From the NCBI GenBank assembly GCA_003008705.1, contig PDUO01000006.1, positions 1,063,295-1,127,294 on the forward strand: 64,000 nucleotides of DNA, given 5' to 3'. Both the position numbers and the translations under genes were made by a program. Position 1 is the first letter of the stretch; each line of letters opens with the position of its first letter. A model generated the notes under the pieces. That model was not told where the DNA came from. It worked only from the letters and a program-made list of their open reading frames with translations, and did not search any database. This stretch comes from Pezicula radicicola (Eukaryota > Ascomycota > Leotiomycetes > Helotiales > Dermateaceae). This document shows positions 35,772 through 48,400 of this stretch, piece after piece.

Positions 35772-38355
35772 TTACCTCCCAGAAGGCATCAATAGTCCAA
35801 CAAGTGATCTAACAGCACCGAGAGGACCCTTCTCTTTCACCATACGATCAAAAGTCTCTGGTACCTTTGCTAAACTCTTCCTCTCATCGTCTTCTTGCCC
35901 TATTCCAGCTGGTCAGCATTCTTCGAAATCAAGACAAGACACAAAACTCACAACTCTCAGGATAACTCGCACTGGCGGAAATTTGACTCTCCACCTCTCC
36001 CGTCCAATCAAACTCCAGCCTCCATTCAAACCTGATTTGCACGCCTTTCCCCTCGTCCATGATATGCATAGCAGTGCGTCCCATATTTGGCAACAAATCT
36101 TTCCGAGTCCATTTCAGCTTCCTGCTTTCCTCCGTCTCATCTAGATCTGCAGCAATATCCTCGTCAACAGCTGTTACCCTCTTACGTTTCTTTTTGGTCA
36201 ATGTCCTCTCAATGCTCTGCTTTCTTGATTCTGGAGTGCCGACTTCAGCATGTACCGTACACCAAAAGCGTGCCCGCCGGATGGAAACTTCAACCCAACG
36301 GCCCATGGCCCAACAAAGTACCCCGATATCCTTCCCCAGGGTATAGTCTTTCTCCCCATTATCGCTGCTTATTCGTCGTCTCATGAACGTGCCTAATTCT
36401 GCTTCCGAACTTTTTTCCAATTTCTGAATTTCAATGGAAGACACTGATAATGTGCTCGTGTCAACTGTCATATAAAGATGAGCTGCAAATAGTCCTGAAT
36501 TGGAACGAGCGGTTACATGATGTCTTTGCATGATTGGCCTCCCACTAACTATCATTTCATCTCCCTCGGACGACTGAGGCGTTGCAGGGAGAAGTGTAAT
36601 GTTTGATGTGAATGTCAACGGAGTGAAAGCCTCCAGGTAGGGAAGCGGATCATCCAATGTAATTGGCAAGTGCGATGGGGCAGGCTTCTCTGGATCAGGC
36701 AAGGCGACAGGCTGCGATTTCTTCCGCCTTGACGAGAAAGGCAAGAACGAACCGATGTTGTAGACGCAACTTATTGGTTCAGGCTCAGGCTCAGCCAATC
36801 TGTCAGGAATAGTAGACCGAAGCAAAACAGCTAGCAGTTCCTCTGGGTTTTCTGGCTTAGCAGGTGCAGACTTTCTTGATTCGTACTGAAGACGTATTCG
36901 TTCATTCTCTTGATTTGCAATAGCCACGTCTGCTTTCAGTTGTTCAAGTTCTTTCAAGAGGTCATTTCGTGCTTTCTTCTTCTCGGCATTTGGATCTTCT
37001 GGAACGAAGAACCTCGCAGATCTTCTACGTCTATTTGCTGGATAACTTTCATGCCGTGCAGCAGCAGCGTTTGCCTTTAATAATTCGACTGGTCGCTCGG
37101 GTTGTGGTTTCAATGGAGAGGACTTTAACTTCTCTGCCAGTTTCTTATTCCTCCTTGCTTTCTTGCTTGGTGTATTATGTATACCAGAAGGCGGTGTTGT
37201 AACAACTGGATCCGCAAGCCCCCTTTGTCTTGGAGTCAATGGGAGTTCAGGTTCCTCCTGGATTCGCGAAACACCATTGGCGTCCAATACACTACTTGCA
37301 GCTTGCGAGGCAACGGGCTTTGGAGGTCTCGATAGTGGGGTAGGTGATGTTGAGGGCTGCTCGTGGTAAGTTTCGACTTCTCCGATAGCCGCGGACTGTG
37401 GTTGCTTTGGCAAAGCCTTTCCTGTCACATCTTCTATCGGCTCGTCTACCTCTGGTTCAAGGACAATAGCAGGCCGTGGCTGTTCAATGACAACTGTTTC
37501 TGACCGTTCTTCCCTCCTAAACTCAGTTCCAGTGGTTGAATTAGTGGTTTCTGATAATCGAGTAGATCTTCTTTTCTCCACTTCTCCATTTGAATTTGAA
37601 TCCTGCTGCTCAAAGACTGGACCATCTTGTTTCACCTCCCGCCTTTGCTCTTGTCTCTCATCCTGTCTCACATCGGCGAAGGTTTGGCTCTCCCCAGGCT
37701 CCGCTGCTTGAGACGATACAGGCGAACGCCTTAATCCCGTTTTGCGAAATGGATTCGATATCTCAGCGAAGTTTGTAGTTGGTTCCGGAATCTCTCCACG
37801 CGCATCCTGTTCAGCTTGCGAAGAGCCTTGTGGCGACCTTCTCAGGCCCCGCTTCTGAAAGGGGTTGAAGTTCTCGTCTACAACCGGAACCGCAACTTCT
37901 GTCCTCTCTCGTCGTTTTGCTGGTGATTTGGAGAGACTTCTTCTCGGCTTCGTAGAGAACCCACCTCCAACACGAGTCTGCGGATTTCTTGAACCCAATG
38001 GTTGTGAGACAGCACGCGCCTTGCGGAACGCCGAATCATTATCATCCTCAATTGACGGTTTCAGAGGCCCAGCCTGTTGCACACCGACTCCCCCAGCCTG
38101 CCCGTTTTGTCCCAATGGCAACTGTTCATCCGACGCAACATAGGGATTCCCTTGACTCCCTGACCTCTCAGCACCGATCCCCGACGAAACTGGGCGCCTC
38201 AGCAATTGCGGATTATGCCGTGATAAACTAGCCTTCGTAGGCGATGCAAAGGACGGGTATCGCTCTCCAGGTATACGACTCGGAGTTGTAGGCGCGTCGA
38301 TGGGTACAGAAGTTGTAGGCGACGTTTTGCGCCTTTTTGAAGGAGAGGAGTCCAT
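35772..38355 (-). CDS. Disordered basic protein with NPF-x-K-x-GLRRSP repeats, function unknown
   Basis: Exons 38355-35952 and 35908-35772 encode 846 aa. The 43-nt intron is needed to reach the true C-terminus (VPETFDRMVKEKGPLG, ending MPSGR). The first ATG is 38355 (MDSSPSKRRKTSP); the codon at 38382 is GTG. The long N-terminus is disordered and basic with two copies of an NPF-x-K-x-GLRRSP motif at about 160-225, both before polar, acidic stretches. A coiled coil follows at about 460-500 (RNDLLKELEQLKADVAIAN). The C-terminal folded part contains LGKDIGVLCWAMGRWVEVSI. This arrangement suggests a nuclear scaffold or chromosome-associated factor, but I cannot name the family. Several SP/TP sites could be phosphorylated. 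Confidence 0.78.
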
Positions 38356-38833
38356 GGAGAGAGTTTTTGTTATCAGATACACTCCATATCACTGTACAGT
38401 ATCTACGCGGTGCCGCATTCATTTAATTGTCGAGGGAAGGTGTGTCTCGCAATCTGGTGTTGAAGATGTATCTGGAGGGTCGCGTACCGACGCGACTTCC
38501 AGGGGAAGCTTATTGGCGTCTCGCAGTACAGTACTGATACAACATCATCTACATCAACTCCTGGACAAATATTGCGTGGTTACTATGGGAGATGGCCCAG
38601 AGCAAGAAGCAGTTTACTCCAATTTTGTATTTCTTCAAAAACTTCTCTACAAAGCAATATATCAGTTCCCATACTTTTGATCATGTGATGTGACCAAAAT
38701 AATTGCCCGACCTCTGTCCTCAGCACGAGAAGAGAGCAACGGCATCACTCCTTACGAACCACGCTCCTTTCACCTCATTGTGCCAATACAATTCCTTCCG
38801 AAACCTTTCAAATCTCCTCAAGTCTATAAAAAT
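38356..38833. other. Divergent promoter region
   Basis: This 478-bp region between divergently transcribed genes presumably holds both promoters. No RNA gene was seen. Confidence 0.5.
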
Positions 38834-39217
38834 ATGACCCGAGCTCAGCAAACAGTCTCAATCGGCCTTCTGGTCACCTCCGTTCGCAGCCCCCTCCCTT
38901 GCAATCCTAACAACGAATACTGACATATTCTCAGCTTTACCTTGCGCTCTACCTTCAACTCATTCCCTTGCCAGCATTAATCTCAAACGAAATTGTCCCT
39001 GTTGTACGTTCCTTTTTCAATCCCAGGAAGAAATTTCGATACTAACCAGATATAGCTACCATTCTGGGCACTGGTATCATTCGGCGCATATCTGCTATTC
39101 AAGTTGGGATTTGGCGTATTTACTTTCAACGATGTTCCCAAGGCGCATGCAGAGTTGATGGAGGAAATCGAGCTGGCTAGAAAGGATTTGCGATCCAAGG
39201 GTGTCGATGTTGATTAG
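38834..39217 (+). CDS. DPM3: Dolichol-phosphate mannosyltransferase subunit 3
   Basis: This ER-membrane subunit stabilises the dolichol-phosphate mannose synthase, which supplies mannose for N-glycans, O-mannosylation and GPI anchors. The three tiny exons 38834-38872, 38935-39003 and 39056-39217 encode 89 aa, close to the usual 90-95 aa. It starts MTRAQQTVSIGLLLYLALYL (first membrane helix) and has a second helix (LPFWALVSFGAYLLFKLGFG). It ends in the conserved cytosolic helix FNDVPKAHAELMEEIELARK then DLRSKGVDVD. The complete gene is intact and has typical short introns with a CTAAC branch site before 39056. Confidence 0.95.
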
Positions 39218-39450
39218 GTGGCACAAAGGTTATGATTGGGTATGGCATTCTGGAGGTGTTTGGTTGTAGGATTATGAATGGCATCGATCAATACCAAGAG
39301 TTCGATCTATGAATTGTCTCTGGTCCTCTGCCTCCACTTCCCCAACCGACTCTTCTATTTGAGGTCATATCTTTGTCAGTAATTACTTGTCTTCCACCAG
39401 TGGTGAGACGGATATCTATATATATAAAAGCACCGATCTACCCAAGAGTA

Positions 39451-40209
39451 TTATCCTTTCGTTCCCTCTCTAGCATGCTTCTCTTTTAACCTCTTCTCCT
39501 GCTTCATAAACTCTCTAATCCCAACAGGAACTCCACTGAATAACCCCTCGCTCGTGAACTCCGTATCTAGCCCAGTTCCCCAATTACTCTCGGTGCCACC
39601 TCCATCCTCATCCATACTAATCATTGTATGCTGCGCACCCTTCTCTCCCTCTCCAAGCATCATACCAGTTCCCTCTATCCCAGGTGTCTTCTTTGGCTTC
39701 TTAGGTCGCCCGCGTGGTCGCTTTTTCTCTTTCTGCAATGCTATATCGGCCTCCTGTCGCGCAGCTGCCCATTCCTCAATCTCATCGCGGTAACGATCCC
39801 AGACACAGTTTACACACCCGCTCATGCAGCAGTTATCTGGTTCCTCTGGTTTTGGAGGAACCAATACCCCCGCCACCAACTTGCTTTTCTTCTGTATCTC
39901 TGATCGGCGCTCCAAAGGTGAGGAGAGTCGCGAAGAAAAAAGAATGCTAGGTTCGGGGTCTGTAGTTGAGGTTATGGGTGGGTTCGAAGGAGATGCTGTT
40001 GTGGGCGGCGCGCTCGATATGGGAGAAGGCGATAAGGGTGAGGATAAAGATTCAAGAATCAAGGCATAATAGTCACCGATGGGATTTGCTTGTCTTTCTG
40101 AGGCTTTGGAGCTTGCACATCGTATCTGCGGGCTCGAGGGTTGGAAATGGCGGAAGCTTGCAGGTAACCTCAGATGCTGCGACAGACGATATAGGTGCCG
40201 TGACTCCAT
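39451..40209 (-). CDS. OXLD1-like mitochondrial protein with oxidoreductase-like N-terminal domain
   Basis: This intronless 252-aa protein begins MESRHLYRLSQHLRLPASFR, a basic amphipathic start typical of a mitochondrial presequence. The diagnostic block PPKPEEPDNCCMSGCVNCVW then DRYRDEIEEW (about residues 118-148) contains a CC-x-x-GC-x-x-CVWD cluster of the oxidoreductase-like domain family (Pfam Oxidored-like). It is followed by a Lys/Arg-rich RPRGRPKKPKK, resembling an AT-hook, and a charged tail. From the related animal and yeast proteins, a role in mitochondrial organisation or ion homeostasis is plausible but untested. The Cys cluster suggests metal binding. Confidence 0.85.
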   Translation of the reverse strand: MESRHLYRLSQHLRLPASFRHFQPSSPQIRCASSKASERQANPIGDYYALILESLSSPLSPSPISSAPPTTASPSNPPITSTTDPEPSILFSSRLSSPLERRSEIQKKSKLVAGVLVPPKPEEPDNCCMSGCVNCVWDRYRDEIEEWAAARQEADIALQKEKKRPRGRPKKPKKTPGIEGTGMMLGEGEKGAQHTMISMDEDGGGTESNWGTGLDTEFTSEGLFSGVPVGIREFMKQEKRLKEKHAREGTKG

Positions 40210-41110
40210 AGCACAAACAAAGGGTATGCTAACAAGGGGAGAAATTTACTGCTATTGTGAAATCATTGGAGAAGTGTACGGGTTATAGCTCCTTTGGGCG
40301 TGGCAAGTTTGCGCTGGAGATCTTTCCGCGGACGTCATCGGCGCGACATTCGCAGGTTGCCAATCTAGCTCGTGATCAACGGTGCAGAAGTAGGTATTGC
40401 ATTCAATGAATCGAGGCAATAATATATTATAAACTATTTAGCAAATAACTAGTCTTCAGTGCTCCTTGCGTATATTATACATGGTCGCTCGAAAGAACTG
40501 AAGACCACAGCCAGAACTTCGTCGAAGGCATGGTACCTACCTGCCCCTGCCCATAAAATCAACCATGCAAGACAGCCATATCACTTCTTATCTCTTCTTC
40601 AGTGAAACAAGCATAGCAGTGCATGCCTTGAAACTGATCTAGCATACTAAGACAAGCATACTTCGTACATTAACACACCGTCGCAAGTCCACTCCGTATT
40701 GGTGATAGGTGATAACGATCCTTCTTCAAGTCCTGGCACAAGGCGCAAGATCCCAATGAAAAAAACAAATCCTCGAAAGGAAAGCAATCAAAAATTCCCC
40801 CGGCGAAGACCCCGAAGGATATTCGACGATTCTTGACGCCCCGATGTGCAATGGAGGTCTCGTATCGTGGGTCCAGCAATTCGTGATCTGCTAACCCCCA
40901 AGAAGGTAAGTATGCCAGACAGAAGAAGGGTCCGGGAGGTTGCGAGAATTTATACTGGAGCGAAGCACGCTAATGCTAGTTCCACGCTAAGATCGCGCAA
41001 GACTCACGTGAGCACACAAATCCCACAATCCGCTTCTGCAAAATTATTGAATCTCGAATTTGCGACCAACTTCCTGACGACAACATCGACACTCGCCGAC
41101 CACCGATACA
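40210..41110. other. Upstream regions of the OXLD1-like and RPL13 genes
   Basis: This divergent intergenic region is about 900 bp. A plus-strand open frame reaching into it (40846-41157) is leader sequence of the ribosomal gene rather than a protein. No further feature was seen. Confidence 0.45.
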
Positions 41111-41921
41111 ATGGCGATCAAGCACAACCAACAGATCCCGCACAACCGTACGTCTAATCATGGAATTTGGGGGGAGTAAGAGTACTGATGTTGGGTAGAT
41201 TTCCGTAAGGATTGGCAGCGAAGAGTCCGAGTTCACTTCGACCAGGTAAAATTATACATCAGCATAGGAAAGACAGAGAGCAGGATCTGACAATATTTTA
41301 CAGCCCGGCCGTAAGCTTAGACGCCGCAATGCTCGTCTTTCAAAGGCAGCAGCTGTCGCACCTCGCCCAGTTGACAAGCTGAGACCAATTGTCCGATGCC
41401 CAACCATCAAGTACAACCGCCGTGTACGCGCTGGACGTGGTTTCACTCTCACCGAGTTGAAGGTATAGCGATCAGAGAATTCGGGCTGCAGATAATGGAG
41501 GACTAACATTCCGCAGGAAGCTGGAATCCCCCGCAAATTTGCCCCAACGATCGGTATTTCCGTTGATCCCCGCCGCCAAAACCTCTCCGTCGAATCCCTC
41601 TCTGTCAACGTTGCCCGCCTAAAGGAGTACAAGGCACGCATGATCCTGTTCCCCCGCAAGTTGGGTCAACACAAGAAGGGTGATGCCAGCAAGGAGGATG
41701 TTTCTGCTGCCAAGAACACCGTCACACTCGTTAAGCAGGCTCTGCCAATTACCCCAGTTTCCCACGAGTTCCAGGAGATTAAGAAGAGCGACTTGCCAAA
41801 GGCCATCGAGGGTGGTGCTTACAGAAAGTTGCGTGATGCCAGAAGCGAGAAGAGATACCAGGGTCGTCGTGAGAAGCGGGCGAGGGACAAGGCAGATGAG
41901 GCCGCTGCTACCAAGAAGTAA
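41111..41921 (+). CDS. RPL13: 60S ribosomal protein eL13
   Basis: This 215-aa protein is a constituent of the large cytosolic ribosomal subunit. Exons are 41111-41147, 41199-41245, 41304-41462 and 41517-41921 (648 nt, in frame). It starts [20 protein letters not shown] and has the family signature [19 protein letters not shown], then [20 protein letters not shown] and [18 protein letters not shown]. The C-terminus is Lys/Arg/Ala-rich and ends ATKK. Introns near the start codon are typical of fungal ribosomal protein genes. Codon use is strongly biased, as expected for high expression. Confidence 0.97.
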
Positions 41922-44900
41922 ACGGTTGTTCTCGGTCATGTGTTTTCAGGTCGTCTTGTGGGCTACGTGGGTTGAGGGGCACTGGAAAGCAAAAATCGCT
42001 AAGGTGTACTTCATGAATGCAACGGAACTTTGCACAACTAGCTAAACGTTTACTTTCCGCTTGCATATGTTGGCATTGGTCTTTGTGAGTGGAGCTAGAT
42101 GGCTGAAGGCGCGGGATTGAAGCAGGCTGCCATTAGGTTGCATGTCATGCTTAGGTACTGGAGTTCGTGAAGTCATGAATACTACGGAAATTACAAAACT
42201 CGATTGCTGTCCACTTCTCTTTTCTGCGTTTCTAATAATACTTCCCTGAGCATGGTAGGCGTTCGTCATTTACATAAAATTGCAGAAAGCTAGAAGGAGC
42301 CTGACGAGCCACAGCTCAAGTTCCTTGAGACCCAACGATGCGTCTGTTTACATCTTTTTACAGTGACAAGAATTATCACATGCTCTTACTTCAATTCTAG
42401 CCATGATTCTAGCCATCTCATCTCCTTCCATACGGTTCTTCCCGATATGTCAGTAAATCATAAATTCCCATCTAGCATGCTTCTTTATTCTCACCAAATC
42501 CCATCGATTTCACTGGATCATCTCAGTGCATTTCCCCCAAAATTCGCAATCTAAGCCACCCAAAAAAGATGAGCTACCGACTTTCAACTTACCTAGAGCA
42601 TCACAAACAACTAGTTCCTTCTCTAAATATACAACTTCCAAGAAGTAATCGTCCAACAATACCCTCCTCAACTATCACCTCTCTCCTTGTGCACCTCTAA
42701 CTTCTCATTCTCAAATAACTACCCGAAGCGTTCAAGGGTCAAACAAGTCAAGTATCTAACATATATTTTAACAAGAGTTAATATGCCATAGTTTTACTCC
42801 GTAGTTTTCGGCACTATGGTCATTTTAAGGAGGATATACTTATACGAGCGTCAAAGGCGTAATTATATCAATTTTGATAACTTCACTACTAGTATCTATT
42901 CCCTTCTAGTAAAAGGAGAGAAAGGTAGAGTAAGGTGCCTTGAGTCCGAGAGAGTTTTGCACCATAGTAAGTGGCCCTTTTCAACCAAATACTTAGTGAA
43001 AGTAAGGTGTTGTCTGTTATATGCACATGATAGTCCCGGAGGCTTTGCCTCTATTCGAGTTGCTAAGCAGTATAAACTTCTTATAGGAATGAAGAAAAGC
43101 TATATGTCGACCTATAATCAACCACAACCACTAATAATGCTGACGCTCGGTTTTTTACAACAAAAACTTCTTAAAAGAGCAGCTCCATGGATCCCCTGAT
43201 ATATATGTCAGAGGATAGAGATTCTGATGAGGTATTAGTGGTGGCATGCCCGGCGGTATACGAAATATTCAAGACTCTTAGTATACATAGACCAGTTTAC
43301 CTGTACCAAATCTTAACGATATTTGTTGGCAAACTCGAGCTCATGGATTTGTGCCGTGATGCCTGGTATTTTTTGTAGTTATTTCCCTCGTCCTAGAAGC
43401 GAGACTGGATGGATAGAGCATGGAAAGCTATGTAACGAGTGGAAATTTGGACAAGTCTTCTGAGTCACTCAGATAGCTTGGGTAACTTACGATTTGACTT
43501 AAGTAATTCATCCAAGTTAGATTTCTCCATTATCAATAATTCCAACTTACATCTACTTATTTCATAAATTATACAACCTTTCTTCGCACAGAACTCCCAT
43601 CATCAACCACATCTTTAGTAATCTTAGCCCAGTCGGATCTACCTGTCCCAGATCTACCTATCCCATATCAATCTACAAAAAGCTCTCCGCCATTCACCGC
43701 TTAATCCACAGAGAGCATATCTCTCAAGACGATACGATGATGGATTAATCCCTTCTCTATTATTCTATTCAAGCTGCAAGACACGAGCAACTTAACAACT
43801 AAGAAATACTTGACAGCACTTCTCTATATAAAGCTTTCTTATAAAGGTAAACATGTTGTAAATTAAGTAACCACTAGTAAAATGTTAGGGCGAAGAGAGA
43901 TTATGTATTTTTGCTAGTATTAGCTGGTGTTGATATTCTTAGATCGGGATAAGGGAGAGATTAAAGTCTATATTTTTTAGTTAAGAAGTGTGAAGAGATA
44001 TACATAATGATAGAGTCTGGGAATTCAACAGGAGTCGGTCTACCTTGTACTTACAATACGGTTAATACAGAAATGTAGTAGGTTAATCTAAATGTACATA
44101 CCCGTTGGTTATTACTCTCTAGAGACCTTATGCTTTTAGGTTGTCCAGTACGTTTTCTACTACTGGAATTCTTAGTACGTCTTATTTCGTATTTTATTTT
44201 AAAATTCTAGCTTAATTTCTCTTCTCTTCTACTTGAAAGTAAAATTCCTTAGGACTTACTCGACTACTGTAAAGCAACTTAAAGATGTATTAATAACAAT
44301 AACAAGTTACTATATAAAAGATAAACAGAAGACAGGTACTTCTCTCTTGCTATACCCTCTATTCAAACTATCCATCCATTCTACTTCGAGTTTTGCGCTC
44401 AAATTTAAAAGAGACAAATACACATAGCAAATATTTCCTCTACTCCTCTATCCCTTTACTCCCACCTATCACAGAATAACTACCAACCAGCACAACAAGT
44501 CCTAAGCTCTACACGAGGAGTCTCAAGCACGAGGACTTCCTATTTCCCAGCACGATAAGTCCCACTAGTCCCTAGCACAAACTAAAGACTACCGTACAGA
44601 ACAATCAAAAAAAAACACTCTGAAAGGTCCAACAGCTAGCAACAAACCTCATCCGCACCTTCCTCCCCTAATTGCCAGTTCCCAACCTCCTTCTCCCTCT
44701 TCACTTCCCTCCAAAAACGCCCCTCCTCAGCCGACAACCAACGACCCCACTGACCGCTATTAGAAAAATTTCCCAGAAACCATATGTAAATAGTTTATTT
44801 TCTTCATTCTATCAAGGAAGTATAAATGGGTTAGATGGAGGTCTATTTGCCATAGAAACTTCTTTCAAAAACACAGTACGGTGATTGTCCCAGAACAGAA

Positions 44901-45477
44901 CTTACTATAGTTGGGTCTTCCGGCTGATACCTATGCAAAACAGCTGTTAAAGTTAAGATCGAACCTCACACCCTCATCCTTCTATCACAGGATCATTGCA
45001 AATTAGATAGATAGATTGGGTATTGACTAGTTTCATTTTTAGGAGGCAGTGCAAATGCACTCCATCAGTTCTCGTGAGACTCAAGTATCTAACACGATAA
45101 ATATACAATATGCCACTCTTACGCTTCAAAATGCAACAGATCAACCTCCGTACGCACGGAAGCGCAGGCCAGCTGGGCTACCAAGCAAGCCAAGCATAAC
45201 TACAGATGCAGCTGTCGCCCACTTCCATCCTCCCCAACACCCATCCTGACTAAAGGAAAGACGTGATATCGTAACAAAAATTACAGATCTCTTTCTGAAC
45301 GCCATGTCCATAATCCCCAACCAGGTCTTTTTTGTGGGCTGCACACCTTGCCATAGAGGCATAAAATCCATACGCAAAAAAATATCGCACAAAAGAAAGG
45401 AATGATAGATAAGATATCGTAGAAGACATTATAGACAGACACTATGGGTATAAAACAAGTCACGATGAACAAGGAAA
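41922..45477. repeat. 3.5-kb gene-poor AT-rich island
   Basis: There is no supported gene. Open frames at 42816-43199 and 43187-43378 have poor codon composition and no motif. Base composition shifts strongly towards AT between about 42750 and 44450. It is interpreted as a RIP-affected repeat remnant or long intergenic spacer; no transposase or reverse-transcriptase motif could be identified. Confidence 0.45.
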
Positions 45478-48400
45478 CTAGAACATGCCCCCCTCAATCT
45501 TGGGAGGGGAGGGTGCAGAAGGTAGAGCGGGACTAGGCATCGCCATGGCTTGTTGTCTTGCTTTGGCATTCATGCTTCCGCCTTCACTGCTGCTCTTCCT
45601 GAGTTTCTGCCTGTGTTTCGGAGCCTTATCAGCTTCGTCAGCGGAGAAGGTGCTCATCTCATCCGTGCTTTGCGTCGCCTGTGGCAGAGACATGGATGGC
45701 ATGGGCTCCTCCTTACGGCCCGCAAGTGCCCCAAACATGGTTTGGACTCTTGTTTGGCGTCGACGGGGGTTGATGGGTGGAATAGGTGGTGAAGGTTCGG
45801 AGCCATTAGAGAGGGAAGCGCCAGGCGGGAGGTTGACGGTAGTTATACGGGAGGTAGATGATAAGAAGGTAGGTTCAGAGATCTCTGCTTTATTGATAGA
45901 CTTCTTGCGATTAGTGGGGATACGACCGTTTGATTGGAAACCTGCTGTTGTAGGCGTGTTCATAGACGTTCCTGCAGGAGAGGGCTGCGAGACCGGTGGT
46001 GTTGGATTCACAACAAAGGGGGCAACTGGCGAAGGTCTTGGTGTCAGGCCAATTTCAACCGACTCTGCAGTCTGGTTTGGCGCGAGGGATTGGTCAAAAT
46101 ACCCGGATCTACTATTACTTCTTGCTTTAGGGGCGTGATGGCTAGTGGGTGTTGTAGCGGAGTATGTTGGCTCATTGAAAGAGGGAGACTGCTGGAACGA
46201 TGGTGAAGGTTGGAAACTGGGAGATGGAGACGGTTGGAATGATGGTGAAGGTTGGAAGTTGGGCGATGGCGATGGTTGGAAAGCTAACCCAGGAGCACCA
46301 GGTGACTTTGGCATCAATCGCGCAGATACAGGCGGCGCCTGAATATACCCACCTTGAGCCGAACTACCAATACCATCAGCCATAGCCTGAGCAATATCGT
46401 CACGGTACCGGCCGTTGTGGCTCTTTGATCGTCCAGATGCACCAGAACTGGAACGGTCACGAGAAGTCCGCGAAGGAGGTCGTGATCCAGAGCGGCCACT
46501 AGACGAACTCCCCTGGCTCTCTCTGCTATTACCATTCAAGCGACGATTGTTTTGCATGGTTGGAGGAGGATGATTCTGCCTTTCTCGACTTGGAGTCCTC
46601 GTTCGCTGACCTGGATACATGGGTTGTCCGGTGTGGATAGGTGCAGGGCCTCTCTCATTGCTCGGTCCGCGGGGTCTTTGCTGTGGCCTCGTCTGAATAG
46701 GTTTGGGTCCCATCCATTCATGTTCCATACCAACTGGTCGTTGTTGCTGCATCTGATTTGGCTGGTACCTCGTCATAAGTTGCTCTTCTCTGGTTCGCTG
46801 TGCATCTCTCCGTGCTTGGCGGAAGGCTTTGGTCTGAGGGCCAAGTGTTGCTGGCTTCACTCCTTGCATCATCTCCTCTTCTTCCCTCTTCCAAGCGTGA
46901 TCATCGAAGACTTGCTTCCTTGGCGAAGGTGAGCTGCTAATAGTGGCGGCTCCAATGCCCAACATCTTCTTTGCCTTCGTTTGTGGCTGCTCCTTCTCCT
47001 TCTGCGTCTTCACGACGAGCGAACCTCGACTGGATTTTTGCTTCAAGAGGCCCAGTGGGTTATTTTTAATGTTTTCCCTTGCCCAGTCCATCCCAGGGAC
47101 TGGACTACCCGAGCGGGTGTTGTCAGGCTCGGCAAAGCTCTTCATTTTCTCCTGTACCTGTCTTCGGCGAGCCGCAAGATCATCTGCAAGCTCCTTTCGC
47201 TCGATCTGAGTATCAACACTGCCGACCCTCTCATGGTGACTAGCCATTTCTTGTTCCCAAGTTGGTTGATGAATCACTTGAGTTGGGGAATTAATATTTG
47301 CTGGTCTAACGGATAGCGGTGCCGGAGGGGTCGCCTGGAGGTCAATTCCTTTGATCTCACTGCTTCGGAGGTTTTCCCCGGGGTAGCTTTTGTCCCAGTC
47401 GTCCAAGTCCCAGGGATTGCTTTTCGTGCTGCTGTAATCAGGCGGGAGTGACTCCAAAGGATCTTGAGGGAAGCGAGAGACAAAGCCAGCTGATGACGCA
47501 CCTCCGCCATAGACGGACGAGGTATTACTATCTGAACGTAGATGTTGACGTACCATACCGCTCAAGCCAGTAGTGGGGCCAAGTGTAGGTGAATCCTCTG
47601 GGTGAGCAGATTTTGGTCTGGGCTTAGTAAGGTATCCAGTGCTCAGTCGGTTGAGATTAGTTGCGGAATTTGGAGTTGGAAGACTTCTATCAGGAGTAGG
47701 ATCATTTGACTGTTGTGGCAATAATGGACTTGGCCTGTGTGCGGGATGCATGAACTCAGGAGGACGCTCAAGGATTGGAGACTGGTTAGGATCTGGGCGG
47801 TATCCCTTGGGGAGTGATGGAGACTGCGACTCGGTACGACCCCATGGCTTTATAGTCTGGACATCAATCTCATCAGGGGAATCTGACGCATCAGGTGACA
47901 TGAGAAAGGAACCAGAAGTTGCTATGACATGATCTTTTGGAACAGTTATCTCGGTCACTGGGTTTGGAGCCTCTTTTGCTGTACGATCCGGAGGAAGAAA
48001 ATGTCTTTGGGCTGATGACACCGATCTTGATCTGCTGTCCGATACACCCGATGCGAAAGTAGCAGATGAATCGGCTCGACTTCGTGCTGCATCAGGCTGA
48101 TGACGAGAAACGAAAGGGCGAGGTGGGGATGGTTTCCTTGGAGGCGGTGTCTCCCTTCCCTGCTGCATTTGAATTTGCCTTTGAGAGTACTTATTCTCGT
48201 CGTACGGCTGCACAGGCTTGGAGAAAGCCATGAGGGCAGTAGCCTTACCCAGATCATTTGGTTGGAGTGGAAGGACTGCACCATCATCCTCGCTTATGGG
48301 CGGGCTAAGAGGAGGATTAGCAAATCCAAATCCAGGTTTCGCTTCCGCAGTATTTGACTGTTTTGGAGGGAAATCAAACGTGCCCATAGTGGCTGAAGTT

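Noticed and set aside
42816..43378. Two plus-strand frames in the AT-rich island
   Set aside because: Low-complexity AT-rich codons without any motif; most likely chance frames.
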